Source: Candidatus Latescibacterota bacterium
Lineage (GTDB): Bacteria; Latescibacterota; UBA2968; UBA8231
Assembly (NCBI GenBank): GCA_022819745.1
Contig: JAJEGS010000045.1
Span: forward strand, 56,611-120,610
Reading direction: 5' to 3'
Length of the DNA: 64,000 nucleotides
The notes below the pieces were generated by a model. That model worked only from the letters and a program-made list of their open reading frames with translations. It searched no databases and was not told the DNA's origin. Positions 50,397 to 59,688 of this stretch are shown one piece after another. The translations under genes were made by a program, and so were the position numbers. Within the stretch, counting starts at the first letter, position 1. Every line of letters begins with the position of its first letter.

Positions 50397-51364
50397 ATCG
50401 CTCGCACTTAGCGGACGATGCGGCAGGACCGCACAACGCCATTGTCGATGTGGCCGGAGTCGGCGTAGGCCACGTGGATATTCGCACGCCTGACCTGCAC
50501 ACCGGTCTCACGGCCATTGTCCCGTATCCAGCCTCAGTAGAAGAGCGCAAGCTGTTTATCGGTCGCTTCTCCATAGACGGCGGCGACGCTATGAGCGGCC
50601 TTGGGGTCGCCGAAGACTTTGGCACCTTTTCCTCGCCCATTGTCCTTGCCCCGACCTCGGTCGTTGGCCGGGTGTACGAATCCTTAATTCGCCACAGCTT
50701 GGGCCGCGACACCGGGCTATCGACCGTGGCTGGCTGGCCGCCGGTCGTCATGGGGATCAACGACACGGCTGTCAATGACCCCGCACTTGTGCGCAAGGTT
50801 CTGACACACGCCCACGCAGACGAGGCGTTGGCCAGCGCTGGCAGTGCGGTGCCCACGGGCAATGCTGGAGTCGGCGGCGGGTTGCAGGCCTTTGGCTACA
50901 AGGGCGGCGTCGGTACGGCCTCGCGCCGGGCCGGCGAATACGCGCTGGGCGTGCTGGCTGCGGTCAATGGGGGGCACGAGTTGCATTGGGCCGGTCGCGT
51001 CCTACCAGTGGGTGAGCGGACTGAGGGACCGCAGACTTTTGCCGCAGTCGTAGCCACGGACGCGCCCCTCATCCCGCGCCAACTAGAGCGGTTGGCTGGC
51101 CGCGCCGCGCTGGGGCTGGCGCGGACGGGCTTGTGGAACCCGCATACGCGCGAGGGCATTGTCCTCGCCTTTTCCACCACGGGCATTATTCAAGAGCCGG
51201 ACGCACCGGTGAAGATGGTGGGTGAAGAAAAGCTCTATCCGCTCTTTGCCGCTGGAGCTGTGGCTGCCGAGGCCGCGGTCGTCGATGCTCTCCTGGCCGC
51301 CGAGACGGTTGGGGAGCTCAAAGCCATGCCGCAGACTGGCTGGTTGGAAGAGGGGGACGGTTGA
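50393..51364 (+). CDS. P1/DmpA-family peptidase paralogue, cytoplasmic
   Basis: 323 residues, same fold as the preceding gene: GPHNAIVDVAGVGVGH, GVGGGLQAFGYKGGVGTASR, VATDAPLIPRQLERLAGRAALGLARTG and VLAFSTTG. No signal peptide. At the self-cleavage position it has Thr215 (GPQTFAAVVATDAP) instead of Ser, as in the related ornithine acetyltransferase group. Frame intact. It overlaps both neighbours (ATGA upstream, TTGA into mutY). Confidence 0.85.
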   Translation: MNRSHLADDAAGPHNAIVDVAGVGVGHVDIRTPDLHTGLTAIVPYPASVEERKLFIGRFSIDGGDAMSGLGVAEDFGTFSSPIVLAPTSVVGRVYESLIRHSLGRDTGLSTVAGWPPVVMGINDTAVNDPALVRKVLTHAHADEALASAGSAVPTGNAGVGGGLQAFGYKGGVGTASRRAGEYALGVLAAVNGGHELHWAGRVLPVGERTEGPQTFAAVVATDAPLIPRQLERLAGRAALGLARTGLWNPHTREGIVLAFSTTGIIQEPDAPVKMVGEEKLYPLFAAGAVAAEAAVVDALLAAETVGELKAMPQTGWLEEGDG

Positions 51365-52488
51365 GTCGCAGCTTGCTGGACGATCGGGACGCGCTCAGCG
51401 CCTTCCGCGCTCGACTCTTGGCTTGGTATCGCCAAAACAAGCGGCAGACGAGCTGGCGCGACAGCGGCAATCCCTATCACGTCTGGGTATCCGAGGTCAT
51501 GTTGCAACAGACCCGGGTGGATCAGATGGCCCCTTATTTCGAGCGTTTTATCCGCGCGTTTCCCACGCTTCAAGCGCTGGCCGCTGCTTCCGAGGACCAA
51601 GTGCTCAAGGTCTGGGAGGGTTTGGGCTACTATGCGCGGGCGCGCAACATGCACAAGGCGGCCAAGCGCATGGCCTTTGAGTTGGGAGGCCGCATACCGG
51701 ATACGTACCAAGAGCTGATCGAGTTGCCTGGCATTGGCCAATACACGGCCGCGGCTGTCAGCAGCATTGCCTTTGACCGCGACCACCCAGTGCTCGACGG
51801 CAATGTGACTCGCGTGCTCTGCCGCTTGTTGCGGATTGAGGAAGAGCCGACCCGCGCCCACGTCAAGGCGCAGCTCATCGCCGCTGGAGAGACTCTGCTG
51901 GCTCGGGGCGAGGCTGGCGATTTCAATCAGGCGATGATGGAGTTGGGGGCACGGGTCTGCACGCCGCAAAGCCCTTCTTGCCCGACTTGTCCGGTCGGCG
52001 ACTGGTGTCGGGCCAAGGCTGAACTGGACGACCCCGCCTCCCTGCCGCGCAAAGCTCCTAGGAAACAGAGGCCGCATTATCAAGTGGCGGCGGGTTTGAT
52101 TCGCAAGGGCGACGAGTTACTAATCGCCCAGCGGCCAGCCGAGGGGATGCTCGGTGGTCTGTGGGAATTTCCCGGGGGTAAGCAGGAGCCCGGCGAGACC
52201 TTGCCCGAGTGCTTGGTGCGCGAGATCCGCGAGGAATTGGGCATTGAGATCGAGGTGGATGAGCGTCTGACGAGCGTGGATCACGCCTATTCGCATTTTA
52301 GCATCACCTTACACGCGTTTGCCGCTCGCTATGTGAGCGGCACCCCCCAAGCGCTGGGTTGCGCTGCTTGGCGCTGGATCGCGCCGGAAGCGTTGGACGA
52401 CTTCGCTCTGCCGCGAGCCGATCGCCTGATCGTGGAATTCATGCGCGAACACGCACAGCAGATGGAGCTGTTTGGTGAAAAAAAGTGA
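51361..52488 (+). CDS. mutY: Adenine DNA glycosylase MutY
   Basis: 375 residues, TTG start overlapping the upstream stop. HhH-GPD domain: VSEVMLQQTRVDQM with the catalytic Glu, LPGIGQYTAAAVSSIAF and LDGNVTRVLCR with the catalytic Asp. The 4Fe-4S loop is C-x6-C-x2-C-x5-C (VCTPQSPSCPTCPVGDWC). A C-terminal NUDIX-like domain (GGLWEFPGGKQEPGE) recognises 8-oxoG. It removes A opposite 8-oxoG. Confidence 0.95.
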   Translation: MSRSLLDDRDALSAFRARLLAWYRQNKRQTSWRDSGNPYHVWVSEVMLQQTRVDQMAPYFERFIRAFPTLQALAAASEDQVLKVWEGLGYYARARNMHKAAKRMAFELGGRIPDTYQELIELPGIGQYTAAAVSSIAFDRDHPVLDGNVTRVLCRLLRIEEEPTRAHVKAQLIAAGETLLARGEAGDFNQAMMELGARVCTPQSPSCPTCPVGDWCRAKAELDDPASLPRKAPRKQRPHYQVAAGLIRKGDELLIAQRPAEGMLGGLWEFPGGKQEPGETLPECLVREIREELGIEIEVDERLTSVDHAYSHFSITLHAFAARYVSGTPQALGCAAWRWIAPEALDDFALPRADRLIVEFMREHAQQMELFGEKK

Positions 52489-53374
52489 GTTGCTAGTCGA
52501 GGGTAAGCGCCGTGCACCCGGACTGGTCTTGCGCGGGCTGTGCATGGGCACGGCTGATGTGATTCCCGGGGTTTCCGGGGGGACGATCGCCTTGATTACG
52601 GGCATTTACGACGAGTTGGTCGGGACTATTGCCGCAGTCGATCAACGGCTCGTGAGTGCCTTGGTGCGGGGACGCTTGATCGAGGTATTGCACCGCGTCA
52701 ATGCCCCCTTTCTGGTGCCGCTGCTATGCGGTATCGGCTTGGCCATTGTCTCGCTGGCCAAATTCATAACTTGGCTGATGGCAACGCACCCTCAGCCCGT
52801 GTGGGGCTTTTTCACCGGTTTGATCTTGGCTAGTGCGCTCGTGGTCGCTCGGCAGGTTGCTGGATGGAAGACGGCGCAGTGGGGGCTGACGGCTCTCGGT
52901 GCAGTGGTTGGCTATGCCATTACCACGTTGGTGCCGGTCGAGACTGGGACTGAGGGCTACAAGTTTGTGATGGCTGGCATGGTGGCCATCTGCGCGATGA
53001 TTTTGCCGGGGATTAGCGGCTCGTTTTTGCTGGTGGTTATGGGCAAATACCAGCAGGTCTTGACCGCGGTACACGAGTTTGATTGGGCGATCTTGGCCCT
53101 CTTCGGCGTTGGGGGGGTTGTCGGTCTGCTGGGCTTCTCGCGGCTACTCAAGCACCTGCTGAATCGCTTTCGCGCCGGCACCATGGCCTTTTTAGTGGGG
53201 CTGATGTTGGGTTCGCTGCGCAAGGTGTGGCCGTTCCGCAACGAGCTGGAGGATGGGAGCTACGAATGCGCGTGGCCGCAGGAATTCAACGGCGAGGTTT
53301 GGCTGAGTTTGGGGCTGATTGCCGTGGGCGTTGTGCTGGTTTTGGTGCTGGAGCGGCTGGGCAGAAGGCGGTGA
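52475..53374 (+). CDS. DUF368 membrane protein (PopT-type undecaprenyl-phosphate translocase)
   Basis: About 299 residues from GTG 52475 (TTG 52472 also possible), overlapping mutY by 14 bases. Two DUF368 repeats: GTADVIPGVSGGTIALITGIYDEL near the start and MAGMVAICAMILPGISGSFLLVVMGKYQQVL mid-protein. About eight membrane segments. Recent work links this family to recycling of undecaprenyl phosphate across the membrane for envelope synthesis. Confidence 0.9.
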   Translation: MKKSELLVEGKRRAPGLVLRGLCMGTADVIPGVSGGTIALITGIYDELVGTIAAVDQRLVSALVRGRLIEVLHRVNAPFLVPLLCGIGLAIVSLAKFITWLMATHPQPVWGFFTGLILASALVVARQVAGWKTAQWGLTALGAVVGYAITTLVPVETGTEGYKFVMAGMVAICAMILPGISGSFLLVVMGKYQQVLTAVHEFDWAILALFGVGGVVGLLGFSRLLKHLLNRFRAGTMAFLVGLMLGSLRKVWPFRNELEDGSYECAWPQEFNGEVWLSLGLIAVGVVLVLVLERLGRRR

Positions 53375-53385
53375 AACGCTTGCGT

Positions 53386-53829
53386 CTAGGCATCAATTAG
53401 TGCCGGATGAATGGCTTGTATGCACTCGGCGATCAGATCGCCGATCAGCGCGGCTTGGGGCGAGTCGCCTTGCGGTAGCCCGGTAATTTCGCTGTGCGAC
53501 GGATCGGCTTCATATCCATTCTCGGTAGCCAATGGATTGTGAACAAATCGGAGAGCAGTGAGTTCGGGAGAGTACTGCTTTGTTGCACCGACACCTAATT
53601 CTGCAAGACAGCCGCGTTTTCTCATCGTTAGCCGAGATAGCCTTCTTACCTCGTCAAGCTGCTGTGCTTTGGTAAGATCGCTGAAGTATTCGAGCCAATT
53701 GACAGACAGGCCGTTATCGCCCGACCGCAGGCGGAATGCCGACCCATCTACACTCCCGTCTTCGTGCCTGCTGGTCGGCTTGACATAGCGGACGACATGG
53801 GCGCCATCGGGAAGGTCGTTGCCGTTCAT
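53386..53829 (-). CDS. Hypothetical protein, second of an overlapping pair
   Basis: 147 residues, soluble, no family recognised. Start overlaps the end of the upstream partner by 4 bases, so the two are probably made together. The beginning (LPDGAHVVRYVKPTSRHEDGSVDGSAFRLRSGDNGLSVNWLEYF) looks like a compact beta domain; the end is helical. The pair sits as an island between mutY/DUF368 and the transglycosylase operon. Confidence 0.55.
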   Translation of the reverse strand: MNGNDLPDGAHVVRYVKPTSRHEDGSVDGSAFRLRSGDNGLSVNWLEYFSDLTKAQQLDEVRRLSRLTMRKRGCLAELGVGATKQYSPELTALRFVHNPLATENGYEADPSHSEITGLPQGDSPQAALIGDLIAECIQAIHPALIDA

Positions 53830-54215
53830 GCGCCCATCAGCGATGTGAGATCGAAAGCATCAATCTGTCTTTTTACTCCATCAAGCGTATCGCGGCCGGC
53901 CACTCGCGCAACATCTACGGTGCTTGGACGGCGTTTGAAAATGACGTACTCCACCCACTGGTTGCCGAGGAACTGAATCCCAAGATGACTCTCATCATCG
54001 CCTTTCCAAACGGCGCGCAGATTCCCATTGTCCACAAGTACCAGCCCCGCTTTTTGTGCGAAGGGTGCCGACCTGATATACTGCCAAAAATCCTTTTCGG
54101 AAGACTCGTTCAATACGAAGCCATCGTCCTCAGCGTCGCTGCGCAGTAATTCAATCCGGAGCGAATAGTCTTTGTGGATTTTTCGCGGGTTTTCTTGTGT
54201 GATCGACATTTGCAT
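53826..54215 (-). CDS. Hypothetical protein, first of an overlapping pair
   Basis: 129 residues, soluble, not recognised. Core: DFWQYIRSAPFAQKAGLVLVDNGNLRAVWKGDDESHLGIQFLGNQWVEYVIFKRRP, a strand-rich segment. It ends with a helical stretch leading into the 4-base overlap with the next gene. Two small overlapping accessory genes raise the possibility of a toxin-antitoxin-like unit, but neither resembles a known toxin or HTH antitoxin. Confidence 0.55.
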   Translation of the reverse strand: MQMSITQENPRKIHKDYSLRIELLRSDAEDDGFVLNESSEKDFWQYIRSAPFAQKAGLVLVDNGNLRAVWKGDDESHLGIQFLGNQWVEYVIFKRRPSTVDVARVAGRDTLDGVKRQIDAFDLTSLMGA

Positions 54216-54357
54216 TCTCTGCTGTTTACTGGCGCGACTAGTTTCTCAAAACAAATGCCCAGTCATAGCTAGAAGTAAAAATTATGCGTCTTCGGGTGCA
54301 ACCACTGCGGGCGCAATTTTGTAGGGCGATAGCGCGGAGCTGTACCGCGTCCCAACC

Positions 54358-54636
54358 TCAATTTTGCGAAAGATCATCCTCTTCACGCTTGGGAGCAGGG
54401 CCTATCTGCGGGCCGTCCTCGGCGTCGCGGAGGGCGTTGCGGGCGTCGTGGAAGCGGCGGATGCGTCGCACGAAAATGAAGATCAGGCCCGCCAGTGCTA
54501 CGTAGAGCAAGTACTGATAGATCGGCTCGGTCCAGCCTAGCACTACGGGCCAGAGGCTGGCGATGCAGAGCAAGATGAAAATATCTTCGATCAGCTTGTG
54601 TCTTTTTTCGCGTGGCTGTTCTGGTTCAGGCGTCAT
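54358..54636 (-). CDS. Small two-helix membrane protein
   Basis: 92 residues with two adjacent hydrophobic helices (IEDIFILLCIASLWPVVLGW and YQYLLYVALAGLIFIFVRRI) between charged ends. No family recognised. It overlaps the stop of the transglycosylase gene by 11 bases and lies downstream in the same operon, so an envelope role is plausible but unproven. Confidence 0.6.
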   Translation of the reverse strand: MTPEPEQPREKRHKLIEDIFILLCIASLWPVVLGWTEPIYQYLLYVALAGLIFIFVRRIRRFHDARNALRDAEDGPQIGPAPKREEDDLSQN

Positions 54637-56767
54637 CCGATAGGGCCTTGTAAATGGCGTAGTTTCTGAGGACTAGCTTGACGTAGAGGCGGGTCTCCTT
54701 GAAGGGGATGCGCTCGACGAAGGCGTCAGGGTCCTCGGAGGGAAAGGTCTTGAGCCACCGGCGGGCGTTGTGCGGACCGGCGTTGTACGCGGCCAAGCCC
54801 AGTTCAAAGCCCAAGTCCGCACCCGCATCGGTCGTGAATTGGCGCATTTGGTCGCCGAGGAAGTAACTGCCCAAGCGGATGGAGACGGCCGGGTCGAAGA
54901 GCGCGCGCAGTTCAAAGGGTTTTACCTCCAACCTCCGCGCGAGGTTGAGGCCGGTGTGGGGCATGATCTGCATCAGGCCCCTGGCACCGGCCCGCGATAC
55001 CGCTTTTTCGTTAAACGTGCTTTCTTGGCGAATTACCGACAGGACCAGATAGGGGTCGATTTGAGCCTCGGCTGCGGCTGCGGCAATCTCTTCCCAGTAG
55101 TAAGTCGGGTAGATGCGCGACAGTTCCTCTGGATCTTGCCCGTCGAACATACGCAGCGATAGCCGCATGGCTTGATCGCGATGGCCGAGCGCCTCGTAGT
55201 AGTCGCGGATGGCCTTTAGCGCAGTCTTGTGGCCCTTGTAGTCGCGGACGGCTTGCTCCATCTCGGCTGCCGACCAATCCCTCAGCCCCAATTGGTTCAA
55301 CAAGCCAGCGCGTTCGAGGTGTGCCCTGTGCGCTAACGCGGGAACATCGTCTTGGCGGGGGTTGTCTGTGGGTCGCTTCTTGAGCGGAACCTGTTCTCTA
55401 TGGCCCAACAGGACGGCGCGGGCCGAGTAGTAAGAGCGGGGAAATCCGGCGGCGGCGCGGCGATAGAACGCGGTGGCGTCCTGTATCTGGCCCAGCCGCT
55501 CCGCGCTTTTCCCAGCCCAGTACAGGGATTGGTCGATGATGTGGGGCTGGCGCGCCTGCTGACTCGCGCGCTCAAAAGCGGCGAGGGCTTCGGAGTATTG
55601 CTCTTGGCAATAGAGCGCGAAGCCAGCGCTCCAACGCGCTTCGTCGCCGTAATCGGTTTGCGGGTAGTGTTCGGCTAGGCGGCCATAGAGTGTTGCGGCG
55701 CGGGCGAATTGGCTTTGGCGCTCGGCGGCTTTGGCAGCCTGCCACAGGGCGTCATCGGCCAAGTCGTGCTGGGGGTAGCGCTTGGCAAAGTTCGCATAGG
55801 CGGCAATGGCCTTGTCTTCGCGGTTTCTGCGGACTGAGAGGCTGGCGATGCGATACAGGGCCGCTGGGCTGCCGTGGCGCTCGTGGGCCGTGCGAAAAAC
55901 CTGTTCGGCCTTGGTGTAGTGCCCCGCAGACTGGTGGGCCCGACCGAGCATGTAGTGCGCTTGGGCAATGCGCTGGTCGCCGCTGTGCTTGCGGACGAAG
56001 TGCCGAAAGCTCTTGATGGCTTGGTTGTACTGCTTGTGGCTGTAATAGGTGTAGGCCTTGGCATAAGCCGTGCGGGCGTCGAGCTTCTTGGGCAGATGCG
56101 ACAGGCTGTTGCGGGCGTGCTTGGAACGGGGATGGTTTTCCAGTAGTTCTAAACGCCACTTTTGCGCCCGCGCCGAGTCGTGCTTTTGGCTGGTGGTTGC
56201 GAGCAAGTAGAGCACCCGCGCTGGATCGGTGTCCTGCGGGAGTTGCTCCTCGTACAGAGCGAGGGCCTTGGCGGGTTGGCCGACGGTCCGGTAGAGGGAG
56301 GCCAAGCGCAGGCGGGCAGGGTTGCGGAGGATCGGGTTAGTCGAGGTAGCTAGAAAGTTTTCATACTCGGCGATGGCGTCGTGCGTCTGATCCATGTCAT
56401 CTAGAGAGCGGGCCATCCAGAAGCGGCGGTAGTCGTCCAAGGCCGGTAGGTCGAGGTCGCGCAAGCGGTCGTACGCGCGGCTTGGCTCTTTGAGCATGCG
56501 CTCGCAAAACGCCCGCTGGAACTCGAGGTGTGCTTGAGCGGTCGGCTCGTGTTGGATCGTGTCTAGCGCGGTGAGTTGGGGATAGGCGAGGTCGCAACGG
56601 TCTTCGGCGATCAGCACGGCGATTGGGCTAGGCGGCTCCGGTGTGGGGACCTTGAGAGGAGCCTCGGGGGGGGCAGGGGGTGCCGAAAAGTAGAAATAGA
56701 CTCCTGGTAGCAGGACCAGCAGAATCAGGGTTAGCGTTGTCCAAGCCCATTTGGCTTTGTCGGTCAT
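54626..56767 (-). CDS. Lytic transglycosylase with TPR repeats (Slt-like)
   Basis: 713 residues: one N-terminal membrane anchor (TTLTLILLVLLPGVYFYFSA), Pro-rich stretch, about ten TPR-like helical pairs (for example AHYMLGRAHQSAGHYTKAEQVFRTA), then a C-terminal SLT domain. Catalytic Glu is in SVIRQESTFN (around residue 580), with GLMQIMPHTG and LAAYNAGPHNARRW. It cleaves peptidoglycan glycan strands to 1,6-anhydro-muropeptides, anchored at the periplasmic face. Architecture parallels Slt70, with an anchor instead of a signal peptide. Confidence 0.92.
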   Translation of the reverse strand: MTDKAKWAWTTLTLILLVLLPGVYFYFSAPPAPPEAPLKVPTPEPPSPIAVLIAEDRCDLAYPQLTALDTIQHEPTAQAHLEFQRAFCERMLKEPSRAYDRLRDLDLPALDDYRRFWMARSLDDMDQTHDAIAEYENFLATSTNPILRNPARLRLASLYRTVGQPAKALALYEEQLPQDTDPARVLYLLATTSQKHDSARAQKWRLELLENHPRSKHARNSLSHLPKKLDARTAYAKAYTYYSHKQYNQAIKSFRHFVRKHSGDQRIAQAHYMLGRAHQSAGHYTKAEQVFRTAHERHGSPAALYRIASLSVRRNREDKAIAAYANFAKRYPQHDLADDALWQAAKAAERQSQFARAATLYGRLAEHYPQTDYGDEARWSAGFALYCQEQYSEALAAFERASQQARQPHIIDQSLYWAGKSAERLGQIQDATAFYRRAAAGFPRSYYSARAVLLGHREQVPLKKRPTDNPRQDDVPALAHRAHLERAGLLNQLGLRDWSAAEMEQAVRDYKGHKTALKAIRDYYEALGHRDQAMRLSLRMFDGQDPEELSRIYPTYYWEEIAAAAAEAQIDPYLVLSVIRQESTFNEKAVSRAGARGLMQIMPHTGLNLARRLEVKPFELRALFDPAVSIRLGSYFLGDQMRQFTTDAGADLGFELGLAAYNAGPHNARRWLKTFPSEDPDAFVERIPFKETRLYVKLVLRNYAIYKALSDDA

Positions 56768-56913
56768 TGGTCTTATGGTGGTTTTAAGGTGGGTAATTAT
56801 TCGGACGCGCTAGCGACGCATCCTTATCATAAAAATACAATAGTATCACAGGAGGCCAAGCGGAAAATCGCCGTGCGGCGGCACAGCCAAAAAGTCAAGG
56901 AGGACCGTACAAA

Positions 56914-56964
56914 ATGAAGAAGCGCGAAATGACCGCTAGCGGTGCGGGCGGAGGCGCATCTTAG
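56914..56964 (+). CDS. Possible 16-residue micro-ORF
   Basis: ATG 56914 follows AAGGAGG (56897-56903) by 10 bases and reads MKKREMTASGAGGGAS before TAG. A TACAAT box lies ~70 bases upstream without a clear -35. It is isolated between two minus-strand genes. The ribosome-binding site is unusually good for a random site, but coding cannot be shown from one sequence. Confidence 0.25.
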   Translation: MKKREMTASGAGGGAS

Positions 56965-56982
56965 GGCGTTGGGGGTCGTGCT

Positions 56983-58398
56983 TCAGCGGCGTTTGGGGGC
57001 GTAGAGGTGTGTGCTCTGGCCGTAGTGACTTTCGGCCGCTTCCATGAGGGTTTCGGAGAGCGTGGGATGGGGGTGGATCGAAAGCTGGACATCCGCGGCG
57101 AGCGCGGCCATTTCCACGGCTAGGACGCCCTCGGCGATCAGCTCACCCGCGCCGCTACCGGCAATGCCCACGCCTAGGATCCGATCGGTCTGGGGGTTGA
57201 TGAGTAGCTTGGTGAGGCCGTCATTTGCGCCTTGGGTCGAGGCGCGGCCGGAAGCCGACCAGGGAAAACGTGCGACTGAGACCGAGCGGCCCTGCTCTTT
57301 GGCCTCTTCCTCGGTGAGGCCGCACCAGGCGATTTCCGGGTCGGTATAGACGACGTTGGGAATGGCTTGGGGTGCGAAGACCTGTTTTTCGTGGCCGGCT
57401 ACGATTTCGGCGGCTAGGCTTCCTTGGTGGGCGGCCGTGTGGGCAAGGGCCGCGCCTACGAGGTCGCCAATGGCGAAAATCGAAGACTCAGCCGTGCGCA
57501 GTTGGTCATCGACTTGGACGTAGCCGTGCTCGTCGAGGGCGACGGCGGTGTGTTCCAAGCCCAAGTCTTGGCTGTTGGGAACCCGGCCAACGGCGAGCAG
57601 GATTTTGGCGTAGGTCTTGGAAAAGCTCTGGCCGTCGCTGTTCTGTAATTGTACCGCTAAGCCGTCGTCGGTTTCTGCGAGCGCGGTCACTTGGGTGTTG
57701 AGCATGATCTCGTCGAAGCGCTCGGCGGCCTTGTTGTGCAGGGGTTTGACCAAGTCGCGGTCAGCAGGGGGGATCAGCCCGGGAAGCATTTCGACGACCG
57801 AAACTTGGGTTCCCAACGCCGCGTACACTTGCCCTAGCTCCATGCCGATGATGCCGCCGCCGACGACGAGCATGGAAGCGGGTATGTCGTGGAGTGCAAC
57901 GGCCGCGGTCGAATCCATGATGCGGTCGCTCGATTGGTCGAAGAGCGCAGGCACGGCTGGGCGCGATCCGGTGGCGAGAATGGCGTGCTCGAACTGCAAG
58001 GTGCCTTGGCTGCCGTCGGCTTGGTCGATTTGCAAGGTGTGGGAATCGACAAAGCGGGCGCGTCCCTGCACGTAGGTCAGCTTGCGCGCCCTGACGAGTT
58101 GACCCAAGCCCTGCGTCATTTTGGCTACTACCTCGTCTTTCCAACTGCGCAACTTGTCGAGATCAATCTCGGGCGCGGCGAATTGGATGCCCCAATGCTC
58201 GGCTTCCTTGGCTTCGTAGAGCAGCTTGGAAATGTGCAGGAGGGCCTTGGAGGGGATGCAGCCTCGGTAGAGGCAGACGCCGCCTGGATGGGCTTCGGGA
58301 TCGATCAGGGCGACATCCAACCCCAAATCTGCGGCCTTAAAGGCTGCAACGTAGCCGCCCGGACCGCCGCCGATGACCGCTAGCTGGGCCTTGTCCAT
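56983..58398 (-). CDS. lpdA: Dihydrolipoamide dehydrogenase (E3)
   Basis: 471 residues. FAD site LAVIGGGPGGYVAAFKAADLG, redox disulfide Cys42-Cys47 (GGVCLYRGCIPSKALLH), NAD site MLVVGGGIIGMELGQVYAALG, and the C-terminal His-Glu in HPHPTLSETL. It reoxidises lipoyl groups of the pyruvate dehydrogenase E2 encoded 7 bases upstream. Complete and of normal length. Confidence 0.95.
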   Translation of the reverse strand: MDKAQLAVIGGGPGGYVAAFKAADLGLDVALIDPEAHPGGVCLYRGCIPSKALLHISKLLYEAKEAEHWGIQFAAPEIDLDKLRSWKDEVVAKMTQGLGQLVRARKLTYVQGRARFVDSHTLQIDQADGSQGTLQFEHAILATGSRPAVPALFDQSSDRIMDSTAAVALHDIPASMLVVGGGIIGMELGQVYAALGTQVSVVEMLPGLIPPADRDLVKPLHNKAAERFDEIMLNTQVTALAETDDGLAVQLQNSDGQSFSKTYAKILLAVGRVPNSQDLGLEHTAVALDEHGYVQVDDQLRTAESSIFAIGDLVGAALAHTAAHQGSLAAEIVAGHEKQVFAPQAIPNVVYTDPEIAWCGLTEEEAKEQGRSVSVARFPWSASGRASTQGANDGLTKLLINPQTDRILGVGIAGSGAGELIAEGVLAVEMAALAADVQLSIHPHPTLSETLMEAAESHYGQSTHLYAPKRR

Positions 58399-58405
58399 AG
58401 CTGCC

Positions 58406-59674
58406 TCAGCCTTCTAAGAGTGTGATAAAGGGGTCTTCCAATGCCGTGCAGACCCAGCGGAGGAAGCGTGCGCCATCGGCCCCGTCGATCAGGCGGTGGT
58501 CGTAGGACAGCGACAGGGGCAGGTGGGTACGCGGCTGGAACTGACCGTCGATATAAGTAGGTTCGACTTGCGAGCGCGCCACGCCGAGGATTGCCACTTC
58601 GGGCGGGTTGACGATGGGCGTGAAGGCGGTGCCGCCCATAGTGCCGACATTGCTGATGGTCATGGACCCGCCCTGCATGTCGGCCGGCGCGATTTTGCGC
58701 TCGCGCGTCTTTTGAGCTAGCTCGCTCAGTTCGCCTGCCAATTCGATTAGGTTCTTTTGGTCCACGTCGCGCACCACTGGCACGAGCAGACCGTGGGGGG
58801 TATCGACGGCAATGCCGATGTGAAAGTAGCTTTTGTATACGACTTCCCGCTGGGCCATGTCGATGCTGGCGTTGAACTGCGGGAAGACCTTGAGGGCGAT
58901 GCCGAGTACCTTGATGAGGATCGCGGTCGGCGTCAGCTTGCCGCCGGCTGCCTCGGCCTTTTTGCCGTATTCTGCGCGCCACTTTTCCAAGTTGGTGATG
59001 TCGGCTTTGTCGAACTGGGTGACTTGCGGGATGGTGGCCCAAGCTTGTGCTAGACGCTCGGCGGTTATCTCGCGGACCTTGGTCATAGGCTCGCGCTCGA
59101 TAGCCCCCCACTGGCTGAAGTCGGGCAGTGGGGGGGCTGCAGCCGGGGCAGCCCCCCGCGCTGCGTGCAGCCTTTTTGAGTGCGCTTTGACGTCGTCGAT
59201 TGAGATCCGGCCGCCCGGCCCCGAGCCTTGGACCTGCGCAATATCGACGCCGATCTCGCGGGCTAGGCGGCGCGTCGATGGCGCGGCTGGGACGGGGCTG
59301 TCTGTAGCGGTAGGTGGAACTTCTTCGACAATTGGGGCGGCCTCTTGTACAATCGGGGTAGGGGCTGGTTCTTCTGGTGCAGGTGTTGGGGATGCTTCCT
59401 CGACGGCTGAAGACATCTCTTCGACGGCTGGGGCTGCGGCCCCCTCGACTTCGAGGATGGGCTGCCCGACGGCGATGGTGTCGCCCTGTTGGACGAGAAT
59501 TTCAGTAACGGTGCCGTCTATGGAGGAGGGCACTTCAATGACGGCCTTGTCGGTTTCAAGCTCGATAACGGTTTGGTCCTCGGCGAGGCGATCGCCGACG
59601 GCGACGAGGATGCGGATTACATCACCGCTTTCAATGTTTTCTCCCAAGTCGGGCAGGGCAAATTTTACAGGCAT
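58406..59674 (-). CDS. aceF: Dihydrolipoamide acetyltransferase (pyruvate dehydrogenase E2)
   Basis: 422 residues from ATG 59674; a GTG at 59692 overlapping the aceE stop would add six residues. One lipoyl domain with Lys43 in ELETDKAVIEVPS, an Ala/Pro/Glu-rich linker, a peripheral-subunit-binding domain (STRRLAREIGVDIAQVQGSGPGGRISIDDV) and the catalytic domain ending SYDHRLIDGADGARFL (His and Asp of the acyltransfer site). Only one lipoyl domain, versus three in E. coli. It transfers acetyl to CoA. Confidence 0.94.
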   Translation of the reverse strand: MPVKFALPDLGENIESGDVIRILVAVGDRLAEDQTVIELETDKAVIEVPSSIDGTVTEILVQQGDTIAVGQPILEVEGAAAPAVEEMSSAVEEASPTPAPEEPAPTPIVQEAAPIVEEVPPTATDSPVPAAPSTRRLAREIGVDIAQVQGSGPGGRISIDDVKAHSKRLHAARGAAPAAAPPLPDFSQWGAIEREPMTKVREITAERLAQAWATIPQVTQFDKADITNLEKWRAEYGKKAEAAGGKLTPTAILIKVLGIALKVFPQFNASIDMAQREVVYKSYFHIGIAVDTPHGLLVPVVRDVDQKNLIELAGELSELAQKTRERKIAPADMQGGSMTISNVGTMGGTAFTPIVNPPEVAILGVARSQVEPTYIDGQFQPRTHLPLSLSYDHRLIDGADGARFLRWVCTALEDPFITLLEG

Positions 59675-59688
59675 AATGTGGTTTAAGC

